Assembly: GCF_029873635.1 (NCBI RefSeq)
Contig: NC_080417.1
Location: 31,484,214-31,548,213, forward strand
Length of the DNA stretch: 64,000 bases
Direction: 5' to 3'
Source: Malania oleifera
Lineage: Eukaryota > Streptophyta > Magnoliopsida > Santalales > Ximeniaceae
Part shown: positions 35,740 to 48,288 of the stretch, piece by piece
How positions within the stretch are numbered: position 1 is the first letter of the stretch
Layout: each line of letters starts with the position of its first letter
Translations under genes and position numbers: made by a program
Notes under the pieces: generated by a model
What the model saw: only the letters and a program-made list of their open reading frames with translations
Databases searched by the model: none
What the model was told of the DNA's origin: nothing

Positions 35740-38356
35740 TATCGTGTACAAAATATATGCTTCTCCAATAAGCAGATTTGTACTAGTATCAATCAGTGCA
35801 CATCAACAATAAAAGAATTATAAGCTCAGTGCAATATGTGTGTAATAACACTCAATCTAATGACAATGATGAATCAAGTGCAAGTGTGTGTAGTCAATTT
35901 ATCTTTGAAACAACGTATCAATATTTAACAACCACACTTAGGGTTTCAAAGATTTCCAACAAATGTACTCAAAATATCTTTAAAATGATTCTCTCAAAAT
36001 TCTAGCACAAGAGATATTTGAAAAAATAAGCTTGTGAAAATGATTTTTGCACAAACACAATACAAACTTACAAGTCTCGCAATACAAGTGCCAAGACTCA
36101 CAAGCTACAAAGTTTCCTCACACAATGGATTTATTAATTAAATATGAGAGGAAAACTTTATGCTAAACTCTCAATCCAAAAACAATCACACAATCATAAT
36201 CAATGAGAGTTTTAGCAAGTGAGAACAATATTGGATCACTCAAAGGCACTCCCACCAAGCTTGATTTAACAATGGAATAACAAAGGGTAAGTGTATAGGC
36301 TTGGTATTGGAAGAATATGCTCTCAAAAATTTAGAGGATTTTTTTGTTTAATCAAGTTGCTAATCATCCTTTAATTTTGAAAATGAACTCATATGTATAG
36401 AGATGCCCAAAATTTTGACCATTGGGGACATAAGGGGAATTATTAGAATTGTTTAAAACATGTTTAAGTCAATTAACCATGATTTACCCTTATTAACCCG
36501 CAGTAAAATTTTGACCAACCCAAGAGTTTCGGTCGACTGAACCTGAGTTCAGTCGCCCGAACAGACATATGAAGAAAAGTAAACTTGATGTGTTCGGGTG
36601 CCCATAAAATGGTTCGGTTTGCTGGTCTAGGGGATTTTTCAACATGCTCAAGGTTCAGTCACCTGGTCTTAAGTTTGGTCTGCCGAACTTGCAGTTTCGA
36701 TTGCTCAAATAATGTCTAGATCATAGTCTGACCTTAAGACCCTTAGCCCTTTGCACAAAATGCCATAACTTATTCACACATGGTTGAAAAGGTTCAAGAG
36801 ACCAAATAGGACATTTTTGGGAGGTTTTGGGTGACCGAACCTAGGCAAGCCAAATTGCCTTGGTCAACCGAACAACTAACCTGTCAAAAGTTTGACTTAG
36901 TTCGGGCGGCCGAACCAAATTGAATTGAGTTTCCTCGGGCGACCGAACCTTAGAGCGATCACTTTTCACCTTCCCTGGGCGACTAAACTTCACGTTCAAA
37001 ATGGCCTTGGGCGATCGAACACGTGGGTTTGGTAAACCGAACTTAGTTTTGGGCACCCGAATCGCGGACAAAAACATTCTGTCTTTTGTTCAGCCGACCG
37101 AACCCAGACTTTGGCACCCAAACTTCAAAAATGACTTTTCTTTTTGTGAGTGTTCGGGCGACCGAAACTCTTGGGTTGCAATTTTTTAACTAGGGTAATT
37201 AGGGTTAAAAATTAGTTAAACTTTTCTAATAATACCCAGCATGTCCCCAACGGTCAAAAATTTTCCTAAGTCTATATATACCCCTTCATAAGCCAAGATT
37301 AGCAACTTTGATTAGCTCATTTTCTCTCTAATTTTTATCCTAATCAAAGTTTCCCCAAAACTTGTTTTTATTGCAAAATCTTTTATGGGGTTATATTTTA
37401 TGCTCTCCATTCTCTTCCACTCATTATTTTGAAAATCTTTTTGAAGAGAACATTTTATTTTGGGCATTTATTTTGATTTGCACATATAGGTTTAAAATGC
37501 TTGTATTTTGTTTTGTTGTGCAAAATTATTTGAAACTAAAACCTTAGGTTCTTCAGTTCATTCTTGAAAAATATTATTTGGAGAAAATATTTTGTAGGGT
37601 TTAAATCTTTGAAGCTCTTTATTATATATATTCTTTTCAAAGATTGCAAAATATTATTTAGATAAGCACCCTTACTCTACTGAGCATTATTGCATATCAT
37701 ATTAGAGTGCAGTTATTTGAGTTTAAACGTGTACATCATAGCTTGAATTTTCAGAAGCATTTTCATGTACAAAAATATTTTCCATGTACCGGTTGGGTTC
37801 AGCCCGTCAATTGAACTGGGGAGTCTTAGCCTCGTAAATGAGACCGGTTTGGTTCATCCCGAAATTGAACTGGGGAGTCTCAGCCCCGTAAGTGAGACTA
37901 GTTCGGCTCAACCTGGTAATTGAGCTGGGGTTTTCCTCGTCCCGTAAGGAGAGGATGTAAATGACTTCTGCTCTGTCCGGTTAAGTGAGCGGGTATAGTG
38001 GAATCCTTTGGGGGGTATGCCCAAGGCGGGGACGTAGGCAGTATTGGCCAAACCTTGTTAACAAATCTATCTGTCATTCTCTTTTTATCTTATTTAAATT
38101 CCTCCACTTAAATTTCAATATGTGTATGCTTGTACATGTTCTGTTATAACCATCTTGCATGCACACAAAACTAATTTAAATAAGATATGCAACACACGTG
38201 TATGTATGCACACATTGATAACTTAATAGTTGTACGTACACGTTTTCAATATTGAATGGGATATGAACTGTGGTGAATTGGCGTAATTGTTTAAATTAGC
38301 GAAAAATATTTTAAAACCCAGTTCACCCCCCTCTTAGGATCACACCAATTCCAACA
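35740..38356 (+). repeat. right LTR of the inverted-arm element
   Basis: Two long arms face each other across a centre at about 36500-37180. For example CAACCCAAGAGTTTCGGTCG at about 36520 is the inverse of CGACCGAAACTCTTGGGTTG at about 37160. CCATTGGGGACAT at about 36420 is the inverse of ATGTCCCCAACGG at about 37245. The LTR ends TTCCAACA at 38356. Confidence 0.6.
36500..37180. repeat. cluster of degenerate palindromic TTCGGGCGACCGAA motifs
   Basis: More than a dozen variants occur in both orientations every 30-60 bp, for example GTTCGGGCGACCGAAAC, GTTCGGGCGGCCGAACC, TCGGGCGACCGAACC and GGTCAACCGAACAAC. They form the loop between the two inverted arms. Confidence 0.75.
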
Positions 38357-40855
38357 ATTGGTATTAGAGCCTGATTGCAATAAGCTTAACTGCTATTTAC
38401 ATAAAGATTGCAACGACTCATTTTTCGGTGTATCCTTATTTTGAGGGTTATTCCTTTGCAAATCCTCCATGATTTTATTGCATAGATTTTATTGTATTAA
38501 ATTTGAAAATATTTTTGTAAAATCAATTGATTGGAGGATTTGGAAAATATTTGTCAAAGTTATCATATTCCATCCAAAATGTTTTTAAAATGCAAAGTTT
38601 CCCAAAACAGAAAATAATTTTGAATTGGCATGATATTGTTTTAATGCATATCATTTGAGTGCCATGCATATCTTTATCTTATGCCTTATCTACTGACATT
38701 CTTGCAAAGTTTATGTTGTTTCTTAGTGCTAAGGATTTTGGGAACCATTACTGGTATTGAAAAATTGAGAGAGAAAATGACACCACTCCGAACTTAAACG
38801 ATTAAGAAGGAGTAAAACTTAAAAAGTATATCTATTCTCCTTCTAATATAATGAATAATTCATAGTATGATTCACATGATATATCTTGTGTTTGATTTGT
38901 TTGTTGCTGTGAATCATATGATATTTGTGTTAATTTCATGTCATGATTTGTATGATATATCTTGTATTAAATCTTTGTATGAATCATGATAAATCTTTTA
39001 TGATAATAGCATGATGTCTTATGAGGTACATCTCAAAGAAATTTTTATATACTTATAAGTTTTTAGGAAACAATATACAAAGGGGTTGTTATGCTTTGAA
39101 TGCTTAAATAGTGTATATTGCTTAAAATTTTAAACCTTAATACACACTATTATCATACTGAGAACCCCAAGAAATTCTAGCCAATATGTGAGTTTTAATG
39201 ATCTTATCCAATCTAAGCTTAATATATATATACATATAACTATGATTGGTTAATATATGATAATTTTGGCTAGGCATGCTTGTATCATTTTCAGTCTTTG
39301 AATTAAACCTTATAAGCATGTTTAAATAAATCTCATTCAAATGGACAAAATGTTTTAATTGTTATAAGAATGTTGATGCTATATATGCCTAAATGTAAAA
39401 ATCTTGAATATGGCATGATTTGTCCATCACACAAATTTAGGGGTATAGGAAATTTATATTCTATACATTTTATAACCCTAAACTCTTTTTGAAACTTAAA
39501 GTTTAATCATCTTCAATTGACTGCATAATTGAGGGGGAGCAGCCTTGTTTTTCAAAATTCATCCAATATGCATTTTATTGTATTGTGCTTATATTTTTTT
39601 AGATGATTTGTTGTTGAGCTGAATGCAAATATCCATTTGTGCCAAATGAATATATTTTTTGATGGATGGATATTTTTTAAAATTTGATTTGCTTTGAGCT
39701 GAATGCCACTATCCATCACTTGCCTAATGATTATATTTTCGTATAGATAGTTTATATTTTACTTGATATATTGATTGAACTACCCGATTGCATGCTTAGT
39801 CTAGAATGCCTCCTGCATGACGGATGCAGTTGATGAGAATTGCATACTGGTAGTGGATATAAGTTCTCACATGCTTAAATTAAACTGGATTATTATGAAT
39901 TTTCTGCGTGAATCTATCAGGTTTCTGGTACATAAAAATTGGGAAAATGTTAAATTTGCAGACGAAATGCTACCGAAATTTCAGTAGAATTTTTCCTAAA
40001 AATGAAACCATGTATTAGGATAATAATATAATGCATGCCAAAATATTTTTGAAAGGATGAGTGAATCATAAACGAATATCAATTTTCATCCTTAGTTATA
40101 GGTGCATGCTGAATTGTCCGCTTGTGCATGTTAAATTTTAAATGGTATATGCTTAATAGAAAAACATGAACAGTCTTCATGTCATTTCTTAGGTTGCTAG
40201 ATAATTAAATAGATTTGTACATGTAGAATCCTATTGGTTTGCACTGAATTGAAAACATGTACACATTTTATGGACCTAGGAGAAACTTAGTTCATGGACA
40301 CCATTCGGTCCTAACCTTAGGATGTGAACTTCATGAAGGACCCTAATGGTCAATCATCATGTTATAATATTTAAATCCATGTAACTATGAGCAATTGCAT
40401 GACTTAGGGGGAGTGTTCATCACACACACTTATTGTGTACTTTGAGTTGTGTTATTCTTAAATTGAACCCCTATTGCATTACCTTTAAGTATAGCTTTGA
40501 CTGGCTATCACATTTTAAATTAGAATGCAATATGTCATGTTGTGTGATAAATGCTTATTATTTGTTGCATACTGAAAATCCTTTTGAAAGGATGAATTTT
40601 TTTATGAATGCTCGTAACTGACTATCATCCTTGAACTTAATGCAAGTATGTATGCATGCAAATATACAGGGGGAGTTTAAGCCCCACTTTTAAGAAAAAT
40701 GAACTTAATGCCTATAATCTCCTGCATGCTAAGTAATACTTAGAAGGATGAACATGTGTTAAGTGTGCTTAAATGAAATCCATCCTTGAACATTAATGCA
40801 CTTTTGTATGTTTGAGGGGAGGTTAAGCCCCATACTTATGTTTCATAAAATATAG
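38357..40855 (+). mobile_element. non-coding internal region of the inverted-arm element
   Basis: It starts with a primer-binding site and holds no readable coding frame. Purine tracts followed by TTAAGCCCCA-type words recur near the right end (40670, 40815). It ends where Copia integrase sequence resumes at about 40855. Confidence 0.45.
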
Positions 40856-42077
40856 CTAGGTCGTTTGGGTGCAGTCATCAACAAATATCACAAACCAATG
40901 TACACCTGAGATAGTGGATATAGGGGAGCGTCCCCATACATCAGAATAAATTAAAGAAAATGGTGTATTACTTTTATTCATGCTTCATGGATAAGTAGCA
41001 TGATGACTTTTGGTTAAAATGCAAGTATCACATTTAAATTCAGAAATATCCACATTGGAGAATACATCAGGAAACAAATGATGTAAGTAACCAAACAGTG
41101 AATATCCCAAACGACAATGCCACAACCCAACCTATTAAGCGTTGGAACCAGGTGAAGAAGACACGTGATGCGCACGACCCAAACTAAAATCTTCCATCTA
41201 GTACAATCTCCCCTCTTAGTACCACACCCAATGATCTCCTTGGTGAGAATATCCTGAAGAATACAAAAATTGGGATAAATTAGTACCACACAATTGAGAT
41301 CTGTAGTAACTTGGCTAATAGATAATAACTTGTGGGATAAAGAAGGAACAAGTACAATGTTGGATAAATGAATAGAGGGTGATAGGGTCAAGGATCCGGC
41401 CACTATGATAGGTGGGACCACTCTATTAGTATTTGTAATGCTGGTGTTCCTTGGAGGTAAGCGATGGGAGAAATTTGCAGAATCAAAAGTCATATAATCC
41501 GTGACCCAAGAGTTGAGGAGCCAAGCACCATGGTTCACATTGTGGCGATGACTAAGTAAGGCCTGGGCAAGTTTATCTGGGTCCGCGAGACAAAAGGTAT
41601 CACCACCATCAAAATATGTGGTAGCAATAGAATGCTATGGGAAATCTAATGAAATTGTCTATTAACGTCAGATCCATGGAATTGATCAACTAGCCTTTGA
41701 CAATGGCGTTGTCAGTGTGCCACTTGCAAAAGGATGGGTCGGTTGGAGATGGCGGAGGTAACTCGCCATTGATCTTTCCCAACTTGCCTTTGCCGGAGAT
41801 ATACATCTCGAAAACTTAGGACCGTAAAGCATAGTTGGAACCATCCAACTTGATGCCAATTGGGACAGCCACAGGTTCAGGAGCATGGTCGGGGCTTGAG
41901 TTTTGGATAGAGCTTTGGACATCTTGGTGAAAATAATTCAGAGAGGAGCGTATTAGGATCGGTAGTAGAGTCACCACACTTCATCGAAATTTTGTTGTCA
42001 CCTCCCATATGAGAAGGGATCGGGTGGAAGGAGGCTATGGGCTACGGGTCGACGTGAACCACGAGCCAAATATCATG
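40855..42077 (-). pseudogene. Copia Gag, protease and integrase-start remains
   Basis: Minus-strand frames read RSMASYLRHLQPTHPFASG (Gag N-terminal region), MTFDSANFSHR (protease region), VPSLSHKLLSISQ (pre-integrase) and an integrase start near 40900. It belongs to the Copia at 16902-42252. A fossil. Confidence 0.85.
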
Positions 42078-42091
42078 TGGCTCTGATACCA

Positions 42092-42252
42092 TATTAAATT
42101 TTCTATCTTTTTATTTCATCTATCTTTTTAGAAATCATAATCATGGTTAATCCTTTTATGGAAGGGATTTTGCAATTATGACCATTCATATAATCTCTCT
42201 GATTGGGTTATTCCTATGATTTCTCTGATTTGTTTAACAACTCACACCAACA
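42092..42252 (-). repeat. Copia 5' LTR
   Basis: It pairs with 16902-17152 and lies next to the primer-binding site at 42078-42091. Confidence 0.8.
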
Positions 42253-42312
42253 GTTTCTAATAATTTTAAAATCTTAAGAAAGATCTTTGTCTTTTTGTAA
42301 AATCTCATGAAA
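42253..42312. repeat. right half of the split hairpin element
   Basis: AAATCTTAAGAAAGATC and CTCATGAAAGGTAAATGCCTTTT match the hairpin subrepeats in the sense expected of the second half. Confidence 0.45.
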
Positions 42313-42787
42313 GGTAAATGCCTTTTATCCTAATGAAAACTATCATCTGTGTAACTATGTATGTATATATTTTTTAATGATTTTTAAGGGCCTCCTTGAA
42401 AACACTAAAAATAATTAATTATACCTATTTTGACTTAAAGAAGTAATTATAATTAAAATAAATAGTGTTTGAATTATTTTACATTAGTACTTATATAGGA
42501 AATGTTCATATATTTTATCACTTAATTAAGACAATAAATAGAAGTGTAAAAAAAAAAAAAAAAAAAACTTCACTTCTACTTCTAATCAATTTCTTAAAAT
42601 ATAATTACTTTTAATCTTTTAATCACATATTTTTGTTTGGTTTCTCTCTCGGTATTTTCTAATCTAGTCATGGCAACATATTCTAGTTCTAGCTCCCTCT
42701 ACTCAACTCATAATTCTTGATTCTTCGATCTAGCCATCATAATGTCTTCTAGTTCCAAATCCTCTTGCTCAACTTGCTCTTGATTCA
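42313..42787. other. spacer with a tandem ~60-bp repeat
   Basis: A poly-A run lies at about 42549-42567. From about 42663 two imperfect units of about 60 bp occur (CTAGTCATGGCAACATATTCTAG.. and CTAGCCATCATAATGTCTTCTAG..). A third (AATAATGCCAACATC..) is cut by the L1 insertion and resumes after 50558. No gene is seen. Confidence 0.6.
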
Positions 42788-43128
42788 ATAATGCCAACAT
42801 CAAGTCAAGTTAGAGAGAGAAGCTCTCACCTCTCTCTAGAGAGAGGCGCTTGACCTAGACGTGGAGACTTCTTTCCGTTCTTCCTCACTACTGCCAGCGA
42901 AGGCCTCCCCTTCCATCGATGGTTTTCTCGTCGAATCCAAAACATCAACCAACACCCTCTGAATCCAGCCACCACTTGGGTTCTGTGTTCGAATGAAGCT
43001 TGAGTGGGAGCATTCAAAACCCTAACTTTCATAACCATCCACCCTCTATAACCCTCCAGATTCTGTATCTCAGCCATCTTCTAGTAAATTAGAAGACCAC
43101 CAAAAACCTTGAGCATAATTTGTGAGCA

Positions 43129-44931
43129 TTGTTTAATCCTTCGAGTATCAGGATGGGGAGAAGATCTAACCGGAAGGCTGTGAGGAAGAGCCTTTACGAA
43201 CGAATAGAGACAAGCAATCAGTTTGATGCACTTGTTACTATGCAGAAAGAATTTACGAAAGTTGCACAGATTGAGAAGATTGATGAAAACCCTAAACCAC
43301 TCATACAAAGAGACAAGGAATCAAAGGAAGAACCATCAGGGAGCTCGTGGGAAACCTTTGGAATAGATGAAACAATGGAATCTAGGGCATGGATTAAGGT
43401 AGGCCAAATAAAGACTCTGCCAAATAAATTAGAGAAGAAGGAAGATTCGTCGGCCTCAGTAACTCTTGGATCCAAGGACATGATGGTTGGTTCGAAGGAA
43501 AATTCAGGGGAGATATCTAAGGCTGCAGAGAAGGCCTCCTCCAACCAGGACTGTTACATTGAAGAGAGTAGCAAAGAAAAGCCAAAGGAACTAGAAGAAA
43601 GAACCATCATGAGGAATAACAAACAGGTTCCTTGGTCTGACTTGTTCGCCAATAACAGACATCCTGAACATTGTGTGTCGATTCCTACCTTTGAATATGA
43701 TGGTTCAGGTGCACGTATTCCAATAGAGGATATGAATGGCATTGATGAAATTTGGAAGAATTGTTTGGTTGGATATTTTGTTGGTAAATTTCCAAGGAAT
43801 TCTGCCCTCCAATCCATGGTTAAAACATGGAAGGTGAAGGTGGATATAATACTCCATGGCAGTGGTTGGATTGTATTCAGGTTTTGAAGAGAGGAGGACT
43901 TGTGGCAGGTTTTGAACGGAAGCCCTTACCTTGCGTATGGTAAACCTTTACTCCTTAAGAAAATGCCAAAATTATTTCAATTTGATGATGAGGAGATGAG
44001 CATTGTTCTTGTCTGGTTGCAACTTAACCATTTTCCTATTGAATTCTGGTCTCCTAATGCCATAGGAAGAATTTGCTCTGAGGTAGGTAGACCTATTTAT
44101 GCTGACAAGATGACTATGAATAAGGAGAAAATTACTTTTTCTAGGGTTCTGGTGGAAGTGGATATAGCAAAAGAACTAAAAAATTGTGTAAAGATTATCT
44201 TACCCAATGATAAAGTGATGACATAGGAGGTTATATATGAAAATATCCCTAAATATTGCAGATCATGCAGTGCAGTGGGACATTTAGATGGTTCATGCAT
44301 AGAAATACAATGGAAAAAGAAAGAGAAGGAAGGAAAATATCAAAATCAGACCAATCAGGCTGTGGCTAGAAATCAGATGGACAAAGGGAAGAATAAAGAT
44401 ATGACTAGAACAGGAAAAACTAATTCTCAGGGCAATATTGGTGTTGGTATCTCAAATGGTGGACATATGAAATCACAGTAGAGTTCACCTTCTAGTACCC
44501 CAGAAATGAGGCAGGAAAAAGAGATAAAGTTTAATACCCCAACTAATGCTACACTAGACAAGGAAATTAAGAACAATCAGAAGGATGGAGATGGATCTGA
44601 TGCAATAAAATCTGATGAAGATGGTAAGATCAAATCTTCTAAAGGTAAAGAAAAATTGGTTGATACTGAAGCTAATTTGAGGGACAACAAAAAGAATAAA
44701 GGAAAGGAAATAGCCCAAGATCAAAGCTCTGGACTTGAGGGACAACATGCTAATCTATCTAGGACAGAGGACCAAAGAACTCTATCCAAGACACAAAATT
44801 CAGGCGGTTCAGGTTTTGTAAGGGGAATTAAAAAAAGATCTAAGAGTGTAGGGGCCACCATAAGAAAAAGAGGAGAGCAAGTTTGGAAGCCGAAAAGGGA
44901 CGAGGACCTTATTCCCCACTGTGGAAAATGA
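43129..44931 (+). pseudogene. L1 ORF1 (DUF4283 plus zinc knuckle)
   Basis: One frame of 601 codons, interrupted by three stops: TGA at 43885, TAG at 44224 and TAG at 44479. A basic N-terminus leads to a DUF4283-type RNA-binding domain (VPWSDLFANNR through CVKIILPNDKVMT). A zinc knuckle CRSCSAVGHLDGSC (CX2CX4HX4C) lies at about 44262-44303, and a lysine-rich tail follows. Plant L1 ORF1 proteins bind the element's RNA. Each stop fits a C-to-T change (CGA to TGA, CAG to TAG). The start could be the ATG at 43129 or 43153. Confidence 0.85.
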
Positions 44932-47900
44932 AGATGGCATTTTGGAATATCAGAGGCTTTAATGAGCCTCTGAAGCAAAATGGAGTACTGGACTTCATTC
45001 GGAAGAATAAAATAGATGTTTTAGGTCTATTGGAAACCAAACTGAGTTGAATATCCTTGATAATCTGATGAAGAGGAAATTTTAGCATTGGAATCAAATA
45101 AATAACTTCAGTCATCATAGAGCAGGGAGAATTTTGGTGCTATGGAATCCTCAGAAGATTCAACTTCAAGCTATCGAGTATAGTGCTCAGGTAATTCACT
45201 GCAATGTTAAATGTTTAACTACTTTAAATGAATTTTGAGCTAGTTTTGTGTATGGCTTTCACACTATTGTCAATAGAAGAGAGTCTTGGAGGAACCTTGT
45301 TCAGACTGGTATGGATTGTTGTCAACCTTGGATAGTCATGGGAGATTTTAATAATGTGCTAAACTCAGATGAGAAGTTGAATGGTGTTCCTGTTACAGCA
45401 TATGAAATTAAGGATATCAGAGAGTGCTTTATGGAAACTGGATTAATTGATATTAATTCTTCTGGCTGCTTTCTAACTTGGTCAAATGGGAAGACTTGGT
45501 GCAAGATCGATAGAGTGTTGGTTAATAATGAATGGAATCAAACTAATTTGGGAGTTCATGCAAACTTTCAGCTTTTGGGTATATTTTCAGATCACTCTAC
45601 CTGTCTGATTTCATTGTTTGATAGTAATGACATGGGGAGAAGGCCGTTTAAATTCTTCAACATATGGACAGATCACTGTGACTCTCAGGAGACTGTTAAA
45701 AAAGGGTGAGGAATTAAATTCAGTGGATGTAAAATGTTTCGGCTGGTAAAGAAATTGTAGGCTATGAAGGCCCCACTAAAGAATTTGAATGCACTACACT
45801 TTTCTCATATTTCTACAAGAGCAGAAAAAGCTAATGAAGAGCTGTTGGATCTTCAAGAAAAATTACACAACTCTCATGATGATTTGGGGATTCAACTGCA
45901 AGTTGCGATAAAGAGGGACATGACCATGAAGCTAGCTGAAGCAAATAGGAGTTTCTTAAGTCAACAGGCTAAAGTTAAGTATCAAATGAACAGTGATAGA
46001 AATACCTCCTTTTTTCATTCTTTGATGAGGAGGCACGCAAAAAGGAATCATATTGTTTCAGTTATTAAAGATAATGGGGATCCTACAACTTCCCAGGATC
46101 AAGTGGCAGAGGAATTCCTTAATTATTATAAGAAACTCCTTGGGACCGAGGTTGTTTGCACTCCTATGAATCCCCAAATAATTGGCCAAGGCCGAATCCT
46201 AAGTAATGAACAAGCTTAGCAGATGATTCTTCCTATTACAAATGAAGAGGTTAAAAATGCCATTTTCGGTATTGGAAATGAAAAATCTCTAGGTCTGGAT
46301 GGATTTAATTTGTGTTTCTTTAAGAAATCTTGGGGTATTATTGGTAAGGAGGTCACACATGCAATGCAAGAATTTTTCAGAAATGGAAAGTTGTTTAAAC
46401 AATTAAATCATACAACTATTTCTCTTATTCCAAAATCTTCTCATGCCTCCTCAATCTAGGATTTCAGACATATATCATGTTGCAATGTAATTTTCAAAGC
46501 TATATCTAAAATCATTGCCAATATAATATCTCCTTGCCTTGACCGAATTATGAACCCTGCTCAGTTTGCATTTGTGAGACAAAGGAGCATGATTGAGAAC
46601 ATTTACTTAGTGTAGGAATTGGTTAGGAAATATGCTCGGAAGAGAATATCCCCTAGATGCATGCTGAAGATAGATTTAAAGAAAGCTTATGACTCTATTT
46701 CTTGGAAATTTCTCAAGGAGATGCTTGAACAACTAAACTTTCATGGAAGAATGATTAATTGGGTTATGCAGTGCGTTACTTCAACATCCTTCTCTATAGC
46801 TCTAAATGGGAGCTACTATGGATTTTTTGAAGGCAAAAAAGGACTCAGATAAGGGGATCCTATTTCCCCTATTTTATTTGTAATTTGCATGGAATACCTT
46901 TCTAGATTGTTAAAGTCTCTTGAAGCTTATCCTGACTTTCTCTTCCACCCAAAATGTGGGGAATTGAAGATTTCTCACTTAGCTTTTGCAGATGATTTGA
47001 TCTTATTTTCGAGGGGGGATATTTCCTCGGTTTGGTTGATTATGGAGTGTTTGAGGAAATTCTTAGAGTGTTCTGGTCTTGAAGCTAATAAACTTAAATC
47101 TAATATCTTTACTGTAGGTATTAGAGATAATGATCTTAATGAAATTATGGAGTTAACTGGTTTTTCTCGTGGTGAATTCCCCTTTCATTATTTAGGCATC
47201 CCTCTAGCATTGACTAGGTTGAATGCAATGCACTACTCTCCACTAATTAGTAAGATATCCAATAATATTGGTGCTTGGCTGAAGAATACTATCTCCTATG
47301 CAGGGAAATTAGAATTAATCAACTCAGTTATTCAAGGTTCAGAGTGCTTTTGGCTTTTAATTTTTCCCATTCCCAGCTCTGTCAGAGAGTATATTATTTA
47401 GCTGTGTAGGATGTTTTTATAGGGTGATAGGAAGAAACCCTTGGTGGCCTAGAAGGATGTGTGTTTACCAAAAGAAGAAGGGGGATTGGGAGTTTTTGAT
47501 CTCAAAATATGGAATAAAGCTATCCTCATTAAAGCTTTGTGGAATATTCATGATAAAAAAGATTCTTTATGGGTGAAATGGATAAATCAGAATTATTTGA
47601 GAGGCTGTAACATCTGGGAGGCTTCTTCTAAACATGATGACTCTCCTTTGTTTAAGATGATCATTGAAATTAATATTAACATACTGCTGCATTGTAGAGA
47701 CCAACGAGAAGCTGATTACCAGTTAAGAAAATGGGTGATTGGTGACAAAATCTCATGTTCAGAACTCTATCATTTCTGGAGAAGGAAAGGAAGTAAGGTT
47801 CCGTGGTTTAATGTTGTATGGATGAATGGTTGCACTCCTAAACAGTCCTTTATTCTCTAGCTTAGTACAAAAGGTAGACTAGCTAATACTGATAATATAC

Positions 47901-48288
47901 ATGTGGAAGAGATTAATCATTCTTGTTGCTTTTGTAATACGGATGAGGAAACAATAGAACATCTCTTTTTTAATTGTACTTTTACAACTTCAGTTTGGGG
48001 TCACCTGAGGAGTTGGTTGGGCATCACAAGAGCTTAACCACACTCAAGGCTTCTCTAAAATGGATGCATAAAGAAGTTAGAGGTACGAGGGTTCAATTAG
48101 TGGCTAAAAAAGTTTGTTTCGCTGCCACAATGTATTATTTATGGCACTTCAGAAACAAGAAGATATTTGAAGGTAAGGTCACTCCTTTAGAAGCCATCGT
48201 TCGAGTCATTCAAATGCATACATACAGAACTGTATTTGACAGATTTCCCAGGTTTGTAAAAACTTGGGAACCGGCAGGATGTGAGTGA
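44928..48288 (+). pseudogene. L1 ORF2 (endonuclease and reverse transcriptase)
   Basis: It begins MKMAFWNIRGFNEPLKQ, the endonuclease start, with its ATG overlapping the ORF1 stop (ATGA, 44928-44931). Endonuclease words are VMGDFNNVLN (about 45340) and CKIDRVLVNNEW (about 45500). Reverse transcriptase words are KSLGLDGFNLCFFKKSW (about 46285), MLKIDLKKAYDSISW (about 46660) and LAFADDLILFSRGD (about 46980). The C-terminal zf-RVT region with STKGRL and CCFCNTDEETIEHLFFNC is at about 47860-47980. A frame change lies near 45045, further ones near 45710-45750 and 47990, and there are at least eight stops (46457, 46613, 46850, 47399 and others). Confidence 0.88.

Larger units (their letters stand above)
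18846..40855 (+). mobile_element. long-LTR retroelement with inverted arms, inserted in the Copia
   Basis: The left end TGTGGTGTAATCCCAAGAGG (18846) is inversely matched by the right LTR end, which finishes GGATCACACCAATTCCAACA at 38356. A primer-binding site TTGGTATTAGAGCC follows at 38358-38371, marking 35740-38356 as a plus-strand 5' LTR. The region 38357-40855 is non-coding, with several GGGGGAG purine tracts (about 39533, 40406, 40670, 40815). No Gag or Pol could be read, so it looks like a non-autonomous or fully decayed element. The LTR is interrupted by the Tekay element. It is old and broken. Confidence 0.5.
16902..42252 (-). mobile_element. old Copia element, hugely expanded by nested insertions
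   Basis: LTRs are at 16902-17152 and 42092-42252, flanked by GTTTT (16897-16901) and GTTTC (42253-42257), a 5-bp target duplication with one mismatch. A polypurine tract (minus strand CTTGAGGGGCAG) lies inside the left LTR. The primer-binding site TGGTATCAGAGCCA lies at 42078-42091. Recognisable parts on the minus strand are Gag, protease and the start of integrase at about 40855-42077, and reverse transcriptase plus RNase H at 17160-18710. About 22 kb of later insertions separate them. The LTRs differ strongly, so this is an old copy, and it is clearly broken at many points. Confidence 0.85.

Noticed and set aside
37360-37550. 61-codon frame MFLLQNLLWGY..
   Set aside because: It lies in the right arm of the inverted LTR and is AT-rich chance coding.
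43129-44931. Host zinc-knuckle gene
   Set aside because: The DUF4283 plus CCHC layout, an adjoining endonuclease/reverse transcriptase ORF and the bracketing target duplication show it is L1 ORF1.
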